A stretch of DNA of 64,000 nt from Branchiostoma floridae (Eukaryota > Chordata > Leptocardii > Amphioxiformes > Branchiostomatidae), in NCBI RefSeq assembly GCF_000003815.2, contig NC_049990.1, forward strand, positions 5,164,626-5,228,625, written 5' to 3'. Of the stretch, positions 53,257 through 64,000 are shown piece by piece. Numbering within the stretch: position 1 is the stretch's first letter; every line of letters starts with the position of its first letter. The notes beneath the pieces are model-generated. The model made no database searches and was not told where the DNA came from. It saw only the letters and a list, made by a program, of their open reading frames with translations. The position numbers and the translations under genes are program-made.

Positions 53257-56200
53257 ATGGATCAACCAAAAGACGCCGGACAAGCGAACGACCCTTCCAA
53301 GGTAGAACCTGCACCAACAAAACCTAATGAAGGACCTACAACCAATAAGCCTAACGAGAACAATGGTCCTGTTAAGCCAAAGAATGAACCTGCAACTGCA
53401 AAGCCAAACGATGCACCTGCTGCCATGAATCCTAAGGACCAACCTGCATCAACAAAACCTACGGATGAGCCTGCAAATACTAAGCCTAACGGGGACCTTG
53501 CAACCTCAAAACCTAAAGAGGATCCCAAAACAACCAAACCTAAGGAGGATCCTACAACACCCGCAACTGCACCCGTAGAGAACCCTGCGCCAACTACACC
53601 CGTAGAGAACCCTGCGACAACTACACCCGCAAGTAATCCTACTCCGACTACACCCGCAAGTAATCCTACTCCGACTACACCCGCAAGTAATCCTACTCCG
53701 ACTACACCCGCAAGTAATCCTACTCCGACTACACCCGCAAGTAATCCCGCACCAACTACACCCGCAAGTAATCCTGCACCAACTACACCCGCAAGTAATT
53801 CTGCACCAACTACACCCGCAAGTAATCCTACTCCGACTACACCCGCAAGTAATCCTGCACCAACTGCACCCACAAGTAATCCTACTCCAACTACACCCGC
53901 AGACAAGCCTGCACCAACTACACCTGCAGACAAGCCTGCACCAACTGCACCAATTGAACCAACTGCACCCGCAGACAAGCCTATACCAACTGAACCAACA
54001 AACAAGCCTGCGTCAACTGCACCCGCAGACAAGCCTACACCAACTGCACCAACAGGCAAGCCTGCCCCGACTGCACCCGTAGACAAGCCTGCAGCAACTG
54101 CACCAACAGACAAGCCTGCGCGAACTGCACCAACAGACAAGCCTGAGCCAACTGCACCAACAGACAAGCCTGCACCAACTGCACCAACAGACAAGCCTGC
54201 ACCAACGGCACCAACAGACAAGCCTGCGCCGACTGCACCAGCGGACAAGCCTGCGCCAACTACACCAACAGACAAGCCTGCGCCAACTGCACCAACAGAC
54301 AAGCCTGCGCCAACTGCACCAGCGGACAAGCCTGCGCCAACTGCACCAACAGATAAGCCCGTGCCAACTGCACCAGCGGACAAGCCCGCGCCAACTGCAC
54401 CCGTAGACAAGCCTGCGCCAACTGCACCAACAGACAAACCTGCGCCAACTGCACCAACAGACGAGCCTGTGTCAACTGCACCAGCGGACAAGCCTGCGAC
54501 AACTACACCAACAGACAAGCCTGCGCCAACTGCACCCGCAAACAAGCCTGCGCCAATTGCACCCGCAGACAAGCCTGCACCAACTACACCCGCAGACAAG
54601 CCTGCACCAACTACACCCGCAGACAAGCCTGCGCCAACTGCACCAACAGACAAGCCTGCGCCAACTGCACCAACAGACAAGCCTGCGCCAACTGCACCAG
54701 CGGACAAGCCTGCGCCAACTGCACCAGCGGACAAGCCTGCGCCAACTGCACCAACAGACAAGCCTGCGCCAACTGCACCAACAGACGAGCCTGCGCCAAC
54801 TGCACCAGCGGACAAGCCTGCGCCAACTGCACCAACAGACAAGCCTGCGCCGACTGCACCAGCGGACAAGCCTGCGCCAACTGCACCAACAGACAAGCCT
54901 GGGCCAACTGCACCAGCGGACAAGCCTGCACCAACTGCACCCGCAAGTACTCCTGTACTAGCTGCACCCGTAGATAAGCCTGCGCCAACTGCACCAACAG
55001 ACAAGCCTGCTCCAACTGCACCAGCGGACAAGCCTGCGCCAACTGCACCAACAGACAAGCCTGCGCCAACTGCACCAGCGGACAAGCCTGCGCCAACTGC
55101 ACCTGTAGACAAGCCTGCATCAACTGCACCCGCAGACAAGCCTGCGCCAACTGCACCAACAGACGAGCCTGCGCCAACTGCACCAACAGACAAGCCTGCG
55201 CCAACTGCACCAGCGGACAAGCCTGCACCAGCTGCACCAGCGAACGAGCCTACCCCGACTGCACCCGTAGACAAGCCTGCGCCAACTGCACCATTAGACA
55301 AGCCTGCGCCAACTGCACCAACAGACAAGACTGCGCCAAATGCACCAACAGACAAGACTGCGCCAACTGCACCAACAGACGAGCCTGCGCCAACTGCACC
55401 AGCGGACAAGCCTTCGCCAACTGCACCAACAGACAAGCCTGCGCCAACTGCACCAACAGACAAGCCTGCGCCAACTGCACCAACAGACAAGCCTGCGCCA
55501 ACTGCACCAACAGACAAGCCTGCGCCAACTGCACCAGCGGACAAGCCTACCCCGACTGCACCCGCAGACAAGCCTGCACCAACTACACCCGCAGACAAGC
55601 CTGCACCAACTGCACCGACTGCACCAGAAGACAGCCCTGCGCCAGAGCCTACAATTACAAAGCCTGCGGCAGAGCCTGTGACTACAAAGCCCAAGACAGA
55701 GCCTGCAACTACAAAGTCCACGACAGAGCCTGCACTTGCAAAGCCAAAGGCAGGGTCTGCACCTGAAAAGGCTAAAGACGAAGCTGGTCCCGCGAAACCA
55801 GATGATAAACTGAAGAAAGAGGTGGGCACTCCTACGAAGGAGAAGGCACAGAAGAAAACGGAAACAGTGAAACCTTCGAGCGATCGAAAGACTCTTTCAA
55901 CTGTTCCGGAAGAAACCGAGGGGAAGAATCTCGAAACCGACTCTAAAGACAAAGTGACAGAGCCAAAAGAAACGGCGACGGACCCGAATGACACCGAAAA
56001 GAAAGTCCTCTCTACAGATCCCGAAACGAAGGCAGAAAAGACACCGCAGACAGAGCCTCCGGAAACAAATGAGAAGAGTACCGAAACAAAAAGCGATCCT
56101 AAAGACAACAAAACATCGTCTACAGTGCCACCGGAAAAAACTAACGCCGAAATCGAAACATCACCCAAATCGGAGGAGAAAGATGCCAAGGCCACGGCAA

Positions 56201-59200
56201 CGGAGCCTGCCATCACCGATAACAAAGATTTAGGTACAGAGAAGGCACAGCCGGATTCAAAGGACATAGCCACTACCAGTGACCAGAAGGATGCCAAGAA
56301 TCTCAGTAAGTTATTAGTCATATTTCTATGGTACATTGGATAGTATGCTGATTTGGGGTTCTCAAAATGTGTAATTAAGTACAAATCAAGAAACAATTTA
56401 GTATACCCTAAGCGTTCTAGCGAATGTCATTGGCCCGAAAAGGTGCTTTGAATGTCCACACGTCCAAAGTATTTCTCATAGACGACGCGGTTTCTCCTTG
56501 TATGTCGCAGTGGCATAGTGTTGGGAGCGATTGAATAGGGGTTGTCATTTTATTTATGTATCCCTATGCGGCAAACATAAGACATGATTTCATGAATTTT
56601 CATCATTTTTCTATCACCATTTCTCTGACAGACACCACACCAGAAGCGAAAGTAGCAAAGACTACCGAGCCTGAGGTTGAAGAAAAACCCGACAAACAGA
56701 CCAATACAGACAAGACCGGGACGGATTCCAAAGAGACAGCGACAGATGCCCCTGTTGGCATACCAAAGCAAACCGAAACAAAGGCAGAAGAAAAAGAAGG
56801 AAAGCAGACGGGAACAGAACCGATCGTCAAAGCAGATAAAGGAACCGCAATGGATCCACAAAAAGAAAAGAAGAAGATCGCTACCGAGAAAGAACCTAAG
56901 GATGACAAGGCAGCAGAAACAGAGAAGGAAGTGAAGGTAGCAAAGACTACCGAACCTGAAGTTGAAGAAAAACCCGACAAACTGACCGCCACAGACAAGA
57001 CCGGGACGGATTCTAAAGCTACAGAGACAGTTGCCCCTGTTGGTTTACCCAAGCAAACCGAAACAGAGGCAGAAGAAAAAGAAGGAAAGCAGACGGGCAC
57101 AGAACCGATCCTAAAAGAAGATAAAGGAACCGGAATGGAGTTACAAAAGGATAAGAAGATGATCGCTACCGAGAAAGAAGCTAAGGATGAGAAGTCAGCA
57201 GAAACAGATAAGGAAGTGAAGGTAGCAAAGACTACTGAGCCTGAGGTTGAAGAAAAACCCGATAAACTGACCGCCACAGACAAGACCGGGACGGATTCTA
57301 AAGCTACGGAGACAGTTGCCCATGTTGCAATACCGAAGCAAACCGAAACAGAGGTGGAAGAAAAAGAAGGAAAACAGACAGGAACAGACCCGATCCTAAA
57401 AACAGATAAAGGTACCACAATGGAGTTACCAAAGGAAAAGAAGATGATCGCTACTGACAAGGAAGCCAAAGACGAAAAGGCAGCAGAAACAGAAAAGGAA
57501 GTAAAGAATGAAAAGTATCTGGAAACAGACCTGGATGAAGTTCTGAAGAAAGACCTGGCAACGGTTAAGAAGGAAGTTGCACAAAAGGGTGTGGAAACGG
57601 ATAAAACGCCTACCGAAAATGTTGACACATCTACTGAAGTGGAGGAGAAAGTTGCAAAGGTGGAAGAAACAGATAAGAGGAAGACCGAAGACGTCGAAAC
57701 CGCTACGGAGAAGGAGGAGAAGGTTGTGAAGGATGCAGAGACAGTCATGCCAGAGAAAGAGGCAAAAACTAATGCAACAGACAAGATAGAAAGCTCACTC
57801 AAGGAAATCATGGTCGAAAAGGAAAAGGAGGATAACGGCACACAGACAACTCAGGAGTCGTCCGAAAAGGTCTTAGAGACCCTCAAGGAAGAGAAGGACG
57901 AGAAGACGTCTTCAACTGACAAGGAGGAGAAAATGCCAAAGACCACCGAAACCGACAAAGAGGAGAAGGATGCAAAACAGATCAGTGTCAAAATCGAGGT
58001 TACAAAGGTGGACCAAGGGACAGATGCAAAGAAAGATACTGAAGATGAAAAGTGCATCGAAACCGACGCGAAAGAGAAGCAAACGACAGTCGTGTATCAA
58101 ACAGAAGCGGAAAGTAAGGAACAGAAGACCCTGGTCACAGAGAAAAGGGAGGTCGTACAGAAGCAGATTCTTACCGACCAAGTGGCCACAGCCGACGCAA
58201 AAACCATCACAGAGGCTTCTATAAAAGGCGACAAGGACTTGGCCACCACGGGATTTGGTACAACAAGTCAAGGCTCACAAACTCATAAAGACGTCACAGA
58301 TAAGACGATTGCTGTCATGAAAGATTTGCAGAACAAGCTATTCGGAACAGACCTCATTGCTGTAAGCGCAGGAGAGACACAGACAGAGATCGTTGAAATT
58401 ACATCATCTGAAAGTCAAACAGTAAAGGTGGTTGGTGAAGAGAAGGATATTGAAACCGAAACGGCTGAAGTTAAAGAGAAGAGCATAAAGAACATGGAGA
58501 CGGACATGGTTGCTGTTCAGGACAGTGGAACTCAGAAATCAGGACCTCACGTGGATCCAAAAGGCACTCAGACTGATGTTGTTGAAAAGGAGGAAGTCAA
58601 GGTGGTGGATTACGTCGCTAAGGATATCCAAACAGACATCATTAAGAAGGTTGGCAAGAAGACTGGTACTCCAGGCGGCAGGCCACGTGATTACGCAGAC
58701 ACCCTGGTACAGACTGAAGAATGGACTCCTGAGAAACAAGAAGAAAAGGTCGACAAGGAGAACGCTACAGATGTCCAGCCTGCACCAGAACGTGAGACAG
58801 AGGTAAAGATCATGGAGACAGACAAAGCAATCAAAGTGAGCAAGAAAACAGGCACCAAGGTAAGAAGCCTTGCGTACGTGGAGTTCAGAAGCAGCTGCAT
58901 CCAAACCGACGAAGAGGCTGTTGAAGAAAAGGTGTCTGCAGCTATCGGCATTCAAACAGACGTCGTCAAAGAAGAAACTCCGGCTGAGCCTGTGATGGTT
59001 ACCATAACTGTTGGATGCCAGACAGACACTGTAGTTGAGAAAGAAGAGGCCAAACCGGTCACCAAAGAAGAGCCAAAAGAGATCAAGAAAGAATCGGCAA
59101 GTGTAGCCATTCAAACAGACGTCATCAAAGAAGAGAAGGAAGAAGTAACGACAAAGCCTGTTACAGTCACCATCACTGTTGGCTGTCAGACACTGCAAGA

Positions 59201-59508
59201 AGAAGTAAAAGAGAAAGTGGCAGTCGAGATGGGCTCCGTTAATGTCCAGACTGACGTTACCGGCTCTGACATTGACGGTTGGCAGACAAGTGAAAGTGAG
59301 AGTGCCGTACAGGAGCAAAAGGCGATCACAACAAGCGTGTCCTCACAAACCATGAGCAAGGTGATGAGTAGCCAATCGTCGCAGTTCTCACCTACGACCT
59401 ACACCATTGGTGTGCAGTTTGGGCCCAAACAGGTTCGTATATATTTATCTATCTACATGTATCTATCTATCTATCTAATAAAAAAGTATCTATCTATCTA
59501 TCTATCCA

Positions 59509-59565
<57 letters not shown>

Positions 59566-59574
59566 ACCTACATG

Positions 59575-59609
<35 letters not shown>

Positions 59610-59610
59610 T

Positions 59611-59648
<38 letters not shown>

Positions 59649-62600
59649 CATGTGTGTGTGTGTGTGTTAGTGTTATTAAAAAAGTCATATCAAAACTAAG
59701 GTCATGACAGCATACAGTATACATTGTATCTTGAACATCCTTTAGCATCTTACATCTTAGCTAGCATTTCTGTCTTTGATGTTCAATGTGAAAGCTTATA
59801 AATAAAGTGTTGCTTTGAAAAATTGCATTGCTAGCCTAGATAATACGGATATTGTCATGTGTAATTACTTCGAATTCTTCTTCGTACATATCTCTCGAGA
59901 AACGAAAATGAACTGTAACAATATATTCCACATTACCGACTCTGCAGGACTCGTTCAGCACCCAGACCAAAGCTCTAGAGACCATATCCCGAAGCTTGGA
60001 GACTCTGAAGGACAGAAAGATGTACCGAAGCATGGAGACCATCAAACGGGAGCCTAGCAAAGAAGAGGTCAAACCCCGACCCGTTTCCCCATGCGAGAGC
60101 AATACGTGAGTACGCGAATATTTCCCAACAATCATGTGTTTAAGAACCTCCTCAATGTATACTCGATGACGTAACGCATTACAGGTGACTTATAACCACC
60201 GAATAAGCAGCTGAGTGAGTGAAGGGCAGGATTTATGTTGCTGGTAACGACGTGGAAAAGCCGGTCATTAACCCGATGGCATACTTGTAATGTTGTAGCC
60301 GTATAACCAATAGAAGTGAATGTTTTGCCCACACAGCTTGTATTTAAGATCATAACAATATTGACTGTATTTTGTTTAATTATGATTATTGCGCAATTCA
60401 ATATGTGACATGATGTTGCAGAGATGAAGAGGTGATAACAGTACCACCTCAACCTACTCCAGTGACGCCTACTTACATCATCATTCCTACGTCACCGCAA
60501 CCGTGCTGGCCATGGACTGTACCGTGAGTTCAATATGTTACATTACTTACGACAGTATAGGTCCCCTGCTAATGGAACAGTCCAAGCCTGCGGTCTGAGC
60601 CCTCTGGTGTACAGGGAGTCAGTCTGGTTCTAGAGACTCAATGCAAATACAACGTGGTTCTGTTACGTCTGTTTGTGTGTACTTGATTATTGACTGGCAG
60701 CAAAGGGATAGAGGTCAGTTTACATGACAACGGAATAGAAATACATGTAGTTATTGCATGCACGAGCATGCCTTTGTATGTATCAATGCTGTTAAGATGG
60801 TTATACATTTATGCAATTGAATCACCGTGAGCCGACCGCAGCTAATGTTTTCACGTTCACGTAATAATAGTATGGACTAGTTTTTGTTTATTTCCCTCAC
60901 CTTGTTTTGACTCTAGATTGAGATTTATTCAGTTTATGACAAACCTACTAGTTACTAACTTGCCAGGGCAGTGAATTCGTTCGTAGCTTAGTCTGAACAA
61001 TCAGAGAAAAAAACGTAACGGTCACATCAGACAAAAATAACAGTAGATCTTTATTTCCATGTTCTTAGCCACACGGGCTAAATGCAGTGATTCGGTTAGA
61101 TACTGATACAAGTAGTGTAAAATAACAAGTCTTTGTCTCCTGTCATCAAAGTGTTACATTGTGACTATATCTAAATAAATGGCCATGACCGCTAAGATAT
61201 TCCTTCTCATAAACAGAACACAGTACGAGAGTTATTCCTCCGAAGCTTCTTCTCTCGATGACGACAGCTGGGAACGACGCTCCCCTCCCCGGGAAGAGGT
61301 AGTTCCTGTACAGAAACCTGCCGCAGAGAAGGAGTACTGCTATGGGTGTCAGTGTGAGTTCGACATCAACGACAAGCAGATCAACTACAACGGTTACTAC
61401 TATCACGAGATATGCATCCCGTAAGTTTTATCTGATACAAAACATCTAACAATGCTTTATGTTCTACCTTCCCTCAAAACATGTACTAAGGTTCTACTGA
61501 GATTCAGACTTCAACTGTTGACTCCAAGTTTGCCATGTTTCCTTTCTTACTTGAAGTTTTCTTCTTCTGCCATTTTTCAAAAATATGGGGACATAAGTGG
61601 CAATACCAATTTGTTTTCGGTAACCCCTTTACAAAATCGTGCTATTTCCAGTCAAATGATAAGATTATAATAACTTACTACTTCTAGAAACAATATGTCT
61701 GTACATACGTTATGAAGTAAGTCGGTCTTGATGCAAGGAATTACCATTGTGATGCCATTGGATAGGCACTTATAGTAGAGAAATACATCTATGCTTACAT
61801 TGTATACTTGGTATTATATGACACAAAATTTAACATTTGGTCACCAAACAGGAGGAAGTACTGCCATGCCTGCGAGGAACCCTTCCAGAATGACGACAAG
61901 AGAATCTACCACAATGGACTACTCTTTCACGACAAATGCATGTAGGTTTTGCTGTGTTGTGTTGTTGTTGTTGTTGTCATTTTCTGGTTCTTAGGCCATG
62001 TTGATTTGATTATATGAATAACATCCTCTGGGAATCTAAAAACTGATGCGAGCGTGCGAATAACAAAAGTTTGCCTCTATTATGAAATCGAAGTGGTGAG
62101 GAAGATTGAACATATGACTGAACAGTCAGAATATAGTTTACCAAACAATAAATACTTCATTTTTGTTCTTTCAAATCTTCTTTGACCATGTAGTGTTCTA
62201 TGACATTAGTATACGTTCTCCAATATCTGTTTTTGCAATCCGCGGCATATATTTGCTGCTTTGTACGATTTGAAGTATGGTTGAAGCCTTTTTTTAAACG
62301 GCCGCAAATTGATGCGCGCGCGGACGTCATCCATATAATCAAATCAAAATGGCCTTAGTTTGCATTTGACGGCCATCGGCAATGTTACGTATGTTCGTAT
62401 ATGGGCTTAACTGTGATGCAAAAAAAGCAGTCTGTTACATAGTCTCATCATTGGATGAACAGTTCCTCGACTATCCCATGTATTTCTTCGTACACAGGGT
62501 TTTGGTGGACGTAAAGGAGACAACGGTAGAGAAGGGAGTTGAAGTCTGTTCCGGATGTTCTCTTCCAATCAAGGAAGACGAGACGACTGTCATGTATAAT

Positions 62601-63902
62601 GGCTACGAGTTCCACCAGACATGCCTGTAAGTTTGTTTGTTTTTTCAAGATAATTTTTATTGATTTTCAAAGAACATAAAACACATACAAACACATGTAT
62701 GGCACGTAAATCATAAACAGAATGACACGTGAAAAACTATAGAACTGATGATTGAAATAAAGTGAAGGTGGTGACAAATGAAGTTCTAGAAGTTGTACCC
62801 CCAATTACCATTGCAGCAATACATAATGTATAAGACATATCAAATTAAATGCCTGTAACTTTTGGTTAGGAACGATAGATCACATAGTGTATAACCAACG
62901 TAGCGTCCTCCGTTTATCGCCATTCTGTGCAAATCTACCAGCACAGATGGGCTTTCACGCTACGGTGAGAGTAATTGTCACGATTCTCCGTTTACAAGGT
63001 TAGAACAACGATCGTATGAAACCTTGGCTATTACGCACTTTTACAGTCAACTGGATATAAACCGATGTGAGGCGTGCAAACAACCGATGGATGACAACGA
63101 CCAAGTGATCACCTACAACGGGGTGGACATTCACGACTACTGCATCCCGTGAGTCATACTCTCAGTCTGATTTTGTTACGAGAAGCAGCCACGTTGCCCA
63201 AACTTGATGGTTGCTAATCATCAGAATTTGACGTCGAGATGTACTTTTCTCAGTTGCAACAGAGCTAATGACTACGTTCGTTGTGGGTTGCTTGAATGCA
63301 ACAAACTTCTAAATACTCTTGTACAGCTTTCATTATCTTGCCCCTCTCAAAAATTTAAGCCATTCATGTTATATCATAATATGATTCGTACCTTCATTTC
63401 AGATTACTGAAAAGCATGATGGCAGGGTAAGTTCCTTATTTGTCGTCAAAAGATAGATGATTTGTATAAAAGAATCTACGTCGATAGCTAGTACTTTACC
63501 TCGTAACCTTAGAACTTCGCATGCATTGATGTTTATATATAAGTTGACTTTTACGATGTAAATTAAAGAAACACTCAGTATCAAAGACTTATAGAAACTT
63601 ATAGTAACAGACTATTATCAGTATCGAAGACTAAAAGGAAACATATAGTGACAGACTTGCAAAGTCGCTGGATCATCATTGTTGCAAATGTATCTTCACT
63701 CTCTTTATGCATCTAGACTATAATTAGTTGTTGTTCATTTGCAATTAGCCAACAGACACGAATTTGCAATAAACTTTGTCTTCATGATCTACCTATGAAT
63801 GATATTTTTCAGAGGAGAAAATGGAAATGTGAATGGAAATGGAAATGTGAATGGAAATGGGTCTGTCAGCCCAAGCCAGTATCCGGATTGCCAGATATGC
63901 GG
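53257..63902 (+). CDS. Gene E: giant repeat-tailed scaffold with four half-LIM fingers (3' end missing)
   Basis: Ten exons: 53257-56305, 56632-59432, 59948-60105, 60422-60523, 61217-61420, 61852-61941, 62498-62626, 63047-63148, 63403-63426, 63813-63902. All are GT-AG with a continuous frame, giving at least 2249 residues. Start chosen at MDQPKD (good context AAAATGG). Layout: 1-104, Pro/Lys/Thr-rich degenerate repeats; about 105-788, the 9-residue DKPAPTAPT-type array; 789-1016, Lys/Glu/Thr-rich; 1021-1308, three 95-residue repeats; 1309-1417, Glu/Lys-rich; 1418-2000, xQT(D/E) motif array, then SLETL/MET repeats that look helical; 2003-2036, Pro-rich; 2037-2211, four half-LIM fingers; 2212-2219, an 8-residue microexon; 2220-2249, Gly-Asn repeats then CQIC at the edge, probably the start of another zinc finger or a full LIM. 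No signal peptide or membrane segment, so intracellular. Divergent from gene A and sharing its half-LIM exon design. Function unknown; a cytoskeletal scaffold is inferred. Confidence 0.83.
53569..55620 (+). repeat. Coding 27-bp minisatellite, about 75 units (9-residue Pro/Thr repeat)
   Basis: The early units read TPASNPTPT, changing near 53.9 kb to (D/N)KPAPTAP(T/A). Units are 27 bp with little drift, for example GACAAGCCTGCGCCAACTGC then ACCAACA. A few units are shortened, for example around [14 protein letters not shown]. Several higher-order blocks recur, such as T-A-T-A alternation of PTDK and PADK. The high identity implies recent expansion or gene conversion, and length variation between alleles is expected. 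The frame stays open on the antisense strand because the repeat has no stop triplet there, which is an artefact. Confidence 0.95.
56646..57506 (+). repeat. Three 285-bp (95-codon) tandem repeats
   Basis: Identical landmark GTAGCAAAGACTAC begins at 56652, 56937 and 57222, exactly 285 bp apart. Each unit reads [36 protein letters not shown](E/D)PI, then a Lys/Glu stretch ending (E/D)KEV. The fourth position (KNEKYLETD) has diverged into non-repeat. Confidence 0.95.
57835..59980 (+). other. Array of about 16 xQT(D/E/x) motifs in gene E
   Basis: In order: GTQTTQ, GSQTHK, ETQTEI, ESQTVK, GTQKSG, GTQTDV, DIQTDI, LVQTEE, CIQTDE, GIQTDV, GCQTDT, AIQTDV, GCQTLQ, NVQTDV, GWQTSE, SSQTMS and, in the next exon, STQTKA. 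Many match the short T/I/V-Q-T-D/E core bound by the dynein light chain LC8 in other proteins (established for TQT and IQT-type motifs). Multivalent LC8 binding is an inference. Confidence 0.6.
59444..59667. repeat. Compound microsatellite at a gene E donor
   Basis: Successive runs of (TATC)n, (TA)n of about 25 units, (TATC)n, (TC)n and (TG)n begin about 11 bp after the donor at 59433. The open frame through it is not coding. Confidence 0.95.
61217..61420 (+). other. Gene E half-LIM finger 1 exon
   Basis: Residues 2037-2104. A Ser/Asp-rich lead ([12 protein letters not shown]) and a Pro-rich linker precede CYGC...HEIC with an 18-residue gap. The exon ends CIP in phase 2. Confidence 0.85.
61852..61941 (+). 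other. Gene E half-LIM finger 2 exon
   Basis: This 90-bp exon encodes almost nothing but the finger: CHAC...HDKC, gap 18. Only IPRKY separates it from the last Cys of finger 1, so the two are packed in tandem. Confidence 0.85.
62498..62626 (+). other. Gene E half-LIM finger 3 exon
   Basis: CSGC...HQTC with an 18-residue gap, preceded by a short Val/Lys/Thr linker ([13 protein letters not shown]). Phase 2 at both ends; the exon ends CL. Confidence 0.85.
63047..63148 (+). other. Gene E half-LIM finger 4 exon
   Basis: CEAC...HDYC with an 18-residue gap, seven residues after finger 3. Phase 2 at both ends, ends CIP. YNG before the His is shared with fingers 1 and 3; finger 2 has HNG. Confidence 0.85.
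63403..63426 (+). other. 24-bp microexon of gene E
   Basis: It encodes (P)LLKSMMAG between cttcatttcag and gtaagt. Phase 2 on both sides, so inclusion or skipping keeps frame; it is a natural candidate for alternative splicing. Confidence 0.65.
63813..63902 (+). other. Gene E Gly-Asn repeat exon ending in CQIC
   Basis: An internal GGAAATGTGAAT repeat encodes [13 protein letters not shown], a flexible linker, followed by YPDCQICG at the donor gtaaac. The C-x2-C at the exon end is where a further finger, probably the C-terminal LIM domain as in gene A, would begin beyond the window. Confidence 0.75.
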
Positions 63903-64000
63903 GTAAACCAACATATATTAATTTGCTTTCGTTTTAATGCATCATAATATTAATTTCAATGATGGTTCAGATAATCTATAAAATCTATAATCCATATTGC

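Noticed and set aside
53257-56305. Secreted mucin, because of the Pro/Thr repeats
   Set aside because: There is no signal peptide after the start and the same protein carries intracellular-type zinc fingers.
53262-56396. A 1044-codon open frame on the minus strand opposite the gene E array
   Set aside because: It is rich in Gly/Ala/Val/Leu, mirrors the 27-bp repeat and is open only because the repeat unit has no stop triplet on that strand. The plus frame has a proper start, splice sites and downstream exons.
59433-59699. Tyr/Ile/Ser-rich tail of the gene E exon 2 frame
   Set aside because: It is translated microsatellite; the exon ends at CAG|gttcgt and the next exon is in phase 0.

Overview
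The window reads as animal nuclear DNA: AT-rich, with many short exons joined by GT-AG introns of roughly 0.2-3 kb, old tRNA-derived SINE fragments, foldback elements and microsatellites. The SINE tails and general texture resemble a lancelet (Branchiostoma). That attribution is from memory and is not proven; another invertebrate deuterostome is possible.

Layout. Four genes read leftward and one reads rightward. Gene D (minus, about 0.5-3.2 kb, open at the left edge) encodes a disordered charged protein with six GL(L/F)DNLL-type repeats. Gene C (minus, 7.6-10.0 kb) and gene B (minus, 13.2-17.6 kb) are tandem paralogues with paired DEHQ/DEEH helical motifs and C-terminal LIM domain(s): one in C, two in B. 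Gene A (minus, 26.7-37.1 kb) has a 442-residue exon of about ten VDEVI-type repeats, then Gln-rich linkers, two isolated half-LIM zinc fingers and one C-terminal LIM domain. About 16 kb of mostly non-coding, repeat-laden DNA follows. Gene E (plus, from 53.26 kb, open at the right edge) is a giant scaffold. It starts with about 75 copies of a 9-residue DKPAPTAPT-type unit encoded by 27-bp repeats. Next come three perfectly spaced 95-residue repeats, a Glu/Lys-rich segment studded with xQT(D/E) motifs, and four consecutive half-LIM fingers, with a further C-x2-C beginning at the edge.

How they fit together. A and E are divergent and share a distinctive module: one exon, bounded by phase-2 introns, encoding exactly C-x2-C-x18-H-x2-C, the first zinc site of a LIM domain without the second. 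A, B and C share a terminal LIM domain that most resembles, from memory, the last LIM domain of PINCH/LIMS proteins, with matching intron positions. The set looks like one expanded family of intracellular, probably cytoskeletal, LIM scaffolds with very long repetitive tails. Exon coordinates were derived by hand from splice signals and frame continuity. Within each gene every junction closes in frame, but no transcript evidence is available. The first coding exons of B and C were not found.
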